DNA of 31,230 nucleotides from a virus: positions 1 to 31,230 of the IMG/VR virus record IMGVR_UViG_3300042305_002468; one strand, given 5' to 3'. Numbering within the stretch: position 1 is the first letter of the stretch; each line of letters opens with the position of its first letter. The notes below the pieces were generated by a model. It was not told where the DNA came from. It saw only the letters and a list, made by a program, of their open reading frames with translations, and made no database searches. Below, piece by piece: positions 28,638-31,230 of this stretch. The position numbers and the translations under genes were made by a program.

Positions 28638-29251
28638 ACGCCCAGTTCGTCAGCCTGGCGGTCGGCTACGCCCTGGGCGGCGGGCAGCTGCGACGCAAGG
28701 GGGCCAGACAGCGCCCCTGGCTGGAGCTGCGGCGACTGGAAACCGAGTCCACCTACCTGCTGCACCAGGTGCGACTGCTGCAGCGCAGCGGCAGCGGCAG
28801 CGTCCGAGTGGATGTCGACATGCTGCCCGGCCAGGGGTACTACGACCTGCGCCGCGCCCGGCTGCACAGCCCTCTGCTGGAGCGGACCATGGAGCTACTG
28901 CAGGTGGACGATGGCCAGCGCTACAGCCTTGAAGCCCTGCGGGTGGCCGGCGTGCGCGGCATCGCCAGCCTGTGGCTGGACGTGGGCCGCTGGCAGCTCG
29001 GCAGTGGCCTGCTGCCGGTCTCCTCCCTGGAGGACGCCCTTGTCCTGCTGGAGTACCTGCTCAGTCACCACAACATCAGGGCCGTCATCAGTGAGCGACC
29101 CGGCCCGGCCCTGATGCTGGCGCCGCGGCCGATGCAGGACCTGGCCGCCCTGCTGCGCCCCCAGGTGCACCGCTCGATGCGGCATGCGCTGCATCCCGGC
29201 GCTTGCTTCGGCAAGCAGCTACTGGATGAGCCCCGGCGCCAGCTTGCCTAG
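28634..29251 (+). CDS. LAGLIDADG-fold protein B (motif 1 decayed, motif 2 retained)
   Basis: The 205-residue protein has the same fold order as its upstream neighbour: FVSLAVGYALGGGQL with the first motif's Asp lost to Gly (LGGG), then LERTMELLQVDDGQRYSLEA, the second motif as GIASLWLDVGRWQL with an acidic residue kept (WLDVG), and the characteristic end VSSLEDALVLLEYLLSHHNI, RPMQDLAALLRPQVHRSMRH. It looks like a paralogue of protein A with the opposite active-site loss. The GTG start overlaps the previous stop, so the two are co-translated. A terminator follows at 29307. A heterodimeric nuclease or a DNA-binding regulator are both possible. Confidence 0.65.
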   Translation: MNAQFVSLAVGYALGGGQLRRKGARQRPWLELRRLETESTYLLHQVRLLQRSGSGSVRVDVDMLPGQGYYDLRRARLHSPLLERTMELLQVDDGQRYSLEALRVAGVRGIASLWLDVGRWQLGSGLLPVSSLEDALVLLEYLLSHHNIRAVISERPGPALMLAPRPMQDLAALLRPQVHRSMRHALHPGACFGKQLLDEPRRQLA

Positions 29252-29306
29252 ACTCGACCCGCCCCGAAGAAGAACGGCGGCAGGGGCAGCCGGTGAGCCG
29301 GCACCG

Positions 29307-29325
29307 CCAGGGCGCCTGGGTTTTT
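29307..29325 (+). terminator. Rho-independent terminator after LAGLIDADG pair
   Basis: CCAGG (29307-29311) pairs with CCTGG (29315-29319) around a 3-base loop and is followed by G and TTTTT. It separates the LAGLIDADG pair from the tail fibre at 29428. Confidence 0.6.
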
Positions 29326-29427
29326 GCCGTTTCCCCGGCGCGGCAACTGAACCTCCGTGCAGGTCGCTCCTGGGCGGAGGCACCTGGCATGCAGCCCTAG
29401 ACTGCCATGGCGGGCGGACTGCAAGGC

Positions 29428-31164
29428 ATGGCAATCCTGACACTGCGCCTGAACAAGGGGCAGCCACTGACGTTTGCGGAAGCCGACGGCAACCTCGTTG
29501 CGCTCAACGAGGATATTCAGACCCGGGCCCTCAAGAGCACCCGCATCAACGCTGGAGCAGGCCTAGGGGGCGGTGGCACCTTGGCGGCCAATCGCACGCT
29601 CGGGATCGCCAATGGCGGCGTCACCGAGTCGATGCTGTCGACTGATCAATTCCGCACGCCGAATACGTTCTTCGTGCGCAGCGACGGCACCAACCAGCGC
29701 AACGGCCGCAGCACCTGGAACGCCTTTCGCGACATCGAGTACGCCCTGGACCAGGTGCGCTCCTTCTCCCAGGTGACGCCCTGGTCGATTGTGCTGCTCG
29801 ATGGCTTGAGCACGCCCGGTGAGTTGGACGTGCCTGATTTCTGCACGATCTGGGGTGCCAACTTCCAGCGGCGCACGATCATTCGCCCCACGGCCGGCAA
29901 CGAGCAGCGCAACGTGTTCCGCTGCGGCAATGGCTCCCACCTGGTCAACCTGAAATTCACTGGCTGGGAAATCGACGACTTCGACAACCCCACCAAGGGG
30001 TTTGCGATGGTGTTCCGCCCTGGCGCCACGATCCTCCCCGGTGGTGTGCCCTACGGCCAAAACTGCGTCGTGAGCAGCGCCTTCACCGAGGTGCCGACAC
30101 CGCTGCCGATGGATGCCGCTGCCGGCAACCCCGCCCACCCCAAGGGCGGCGGCTGCGTGCTGGCGGATGCTTCGGTGCTGTCGCCCTACTCGGTCTACCC
30201 GAACATCATGACCTGGGGCTTCACGCCCAGCAGCGCCAACGGCATGGGCTACGTGTCCAGGAACCGTGGTTTCATCAACCCGGTGAACGCCATCGGCGTG
30301 GGCGCACACCGGCATTTCGTCTGCCTCGATGGCGGCCAGATGGTGGTGTCGGGCTCCAGCTCCCAGTTCGGCGACTACTCCTTCTGGAGCGAAGGCAGCA
30401 CCCAGCAGATCAGGCCGCTGACGATCGACCCCTCGCTGCTGGTCAGCCAGTCCGGGGCGGCGGGGATCATCAATGCCGCACGCGTCTCCCTGATCGATGA
30501 CGTCTGGGGCTTCCTGGTAGCCAACTACAACGCCGCCTCCTGGCCGGCCGGCTTTGAGGCCCTGACCCGCAAGGACTCTGGCCTGTTCCTCGATGCGATC
30601 GCCGCATCCCTGGTGCACGGCTTCGAGCGGCCGATGCTGAATTTCGCCGAGGGCATGTTCCGCTTTGACGGGGTGTGCGTCTACACCTACGACTTCCACG
30701 CTGCGTTCAAGGCCAGCTGGGACCGGCTGGCATCACAGTTGGTCGCCGGCGGCCAGCTCACATCCGGCGCCGAGGCGATGGTGCTGGCCCTGGTGGCACG
30801 ACTCAAGGCGACCCTCGACAACTACTGGTTCGAGGTGGGCCAGGGTCCTGCTCCGAGCCCGGTGGAGCCCGTGCAGCGCCGGCTGCGCTCGCTGATCACG
30901 GCCATCAACCACCAGTGGACCGCTCCACTGGCGGGGGTGGAGTTCTACCGGGTGCCACCAGCCCGGGTCGCCCGCCGCATCCAGCGCAGCATCGTGCAAC
31001 GCAACGGCGGGCGGGTGAGGTTTAGCGGCCAGGACGACGCCGGCAATGCGGTGTTTGTCGGTGGCCTGGGCATCGACGCCCGCAGCGGCCAGCTCGGCGG
31101 GCCGCCCTTTGACACCGCCATCCGCGGGCGAGTGACCCGTTCTGTCATTTCCAGGAGCTACTGA
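29428..31164 (+). CDS. Tail fibre protein
   Basis: The 578-residue protein begins with a particle-attachment segment MAILTLRLNKGQPLTFAEAD, a common start of phage fibres. Then follow fibre repeats in cyanophage style: TFFVRSDGTNQRNGRSTWNA, FRDIEYALDQVRSF, IVLLDGLSTPGELDVPDFCT, TIIRPTAGNEQRNVFRCGNG (a beta-helix-like 'event' layout), GMGYVSRNRGFINPVNAIGV, FVCLDGGQMVVSGSSSQFGD and YSFWSEGSTQQIRPL. The C-terminal 150 residues are helical then basic. It likely mediates host recognition. An upstream ATG at 29407 would add seven residues; 29428 fits the family start better. Confidence 0.85.
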   Translation: MAILTLRLNKGQPLTFAEADGNLVALNEDIQTRALKSTRINAGAGLGGGGTLAANRTLGIANGGVTESMLSTDQFRTPNTFFVRSDGTNQRNGRSTWNAFRDIEYALDQVRSFSQVTPWSIVLLDGLSTPGELDVPDFCTIWGANFQRRTIIRPTAGNEQRNVFRCGNGSHLVNLKFTGWEIDDFDNPTKGFAMVFRPGATILPGGVPYGQNCVVSSAFTEVPTPLPMDAAAGNPAHPKGGGCVLADASVLSPYSVYPNIMTWGFTPSSANGMGYVSRNRGFINPVNAIGVGAHRHFVCLDGGQMVVSGSSSQFGDYSFWSEGSTQQIRPLTIDPSLLVSQSGAAGIINAARVSLIDDVWGFLVANYNAASWPAGFEALTRKDSGLFLDAIAASLVHGFERPMLNFAEGMFRFDGVCVYTYDFHAAFKASWDRLASQLVAGGQLTSGAEAMVLALVARLKATLDNYWFEVGQGPAPSPVEPVQRRLRSLITAINHQWTAPLAGVEFYRVPPARVARRIQRSIVQRNGGRVRFSGQDDAGNAVFVGGLGIDARSGQLGGPPFDTAIRGRVTRSVISRSY

Positions 31165-31167
31165 TCC

Positions 31168-31230
31168 ATGTCCAGAGTTACTCGCGCCTGGCGCATCTAC
31201 ACCGACCAGCCCTCAAGCGGCAAACCGATC
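31168..31230 (+). CDS. Start of next tail gene, cut by window edge
   Basis: Three bases after the fibre stop, an ATG with AGGAG at 31153-31157 opens MSRVTRAWRIYTDQPSSGKP up to the window end. The placement directly after a fibre gene suggests another tail or fibre-associated protein; only 21 residues are visible, so no family can be named. Confidence 0.55.
   Translation, partial: MSRVTRAWRIYTDQPSSGKPI

Noticed and set aside
28014-29251. Homing nucleases inside a group I intron
   Set aside because: The pair lies between two separate genes in opposite orientation to the capsid gene, and no split host gene or intron core is seen.
29563-30699. Leftward open frame opposite the tail fibre
   Set aside because: The forward frame has clear fibre motifs; the reverse product has no recognisable domain.

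Overview
The window is a visibly GC-rich, densely packed piece of a temperate tailed-phage genome, most likely a phage of picocyanobacteria of the Synechococcus/Cyanobium type. This rests on an NblA-like phycobilisome-degradation protein, a ThyX of the kind seen in cyanobacteria and cyanophages, tail fibres in the style of cyanophage fibres, a major capsid protein with its neighbours, and a tyrosine integrase next to the 3' half of a threonine tRNA. Phage genes lie on both sides of that tRNA fragment, so it reads as attP in a free (or circularly permuted) phage genome rather than as the edge of an integrated prophage. Terminase and portal genes are not seen here. Both window ends cut through genes.

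Layout. 1-520: a divergent control region between a leftward Cro/CI-type repressor (cut by the window edge) and a rightward HTH protein. 521-3592: that HTH protein, then an archaeo-eukaryotic-type primase fused to a VapE/SF3-like helicase, then a terminator. 3593-4263: about 670 bases without a convincing gene, crowded with two families of short repeats and two stem-loops, a candidate replication origin. 4264-11151: a rightward early/metabolic block with a dNMP kinase, a cytidine-deaminase-fold protein that has lost its zinc ligands, an HNH nuclease, ThyX, a Dam-like methyltransferase that has lost its catalytic motif, several unknown proteins and zinc-ribbon proteins. One small leftward gene lies inside this block.

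11105-14216: a leftward lysis-type cassette (HNH nuclease, NblA-like protein, modular lysozyme, three small membrane or coiled-coil proteins). 14272-14532: a rightward small HTH/excisionase-like gene. 14529-15717: leftward dCTP deaminase and an unknown protein. 15782-18248: leftward tail-fibre group. 18287-19573: integrase, arm-site-like repeats and the attP core. 19642-20452: small unknown genes and a zinc ribbon. 20453-27928: the leftward virion gene block from the major capsid protein down to accessory virion proteins. 28014-29251: two overlapping rightward genes of the LAGLIDADG fold. 29428-31230: a rightward tail fibre and the start of the next tail gene.

The genes suggest a phage that makes its own thymidylate (dCTP to dUTP by Dcd, dUMP to dTMP by ThyX, dNMP to dNDP by the kinase), dismantles host light-harvesting antennae and feeds on them through NblA, and can integrate at tRNA-Thr(GGU). 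The least expected features are the NblA-like protein with a long C-terminal extension at the head of the lysis genes, the LAGLIDADG pair in which each partner keeps a different half of the active site, two apparent pseudoenzymes in the nucleotide/DNA-modification block, and the repeat-dense origin-like region. All functions are read from sequence alone; no database search was possible.
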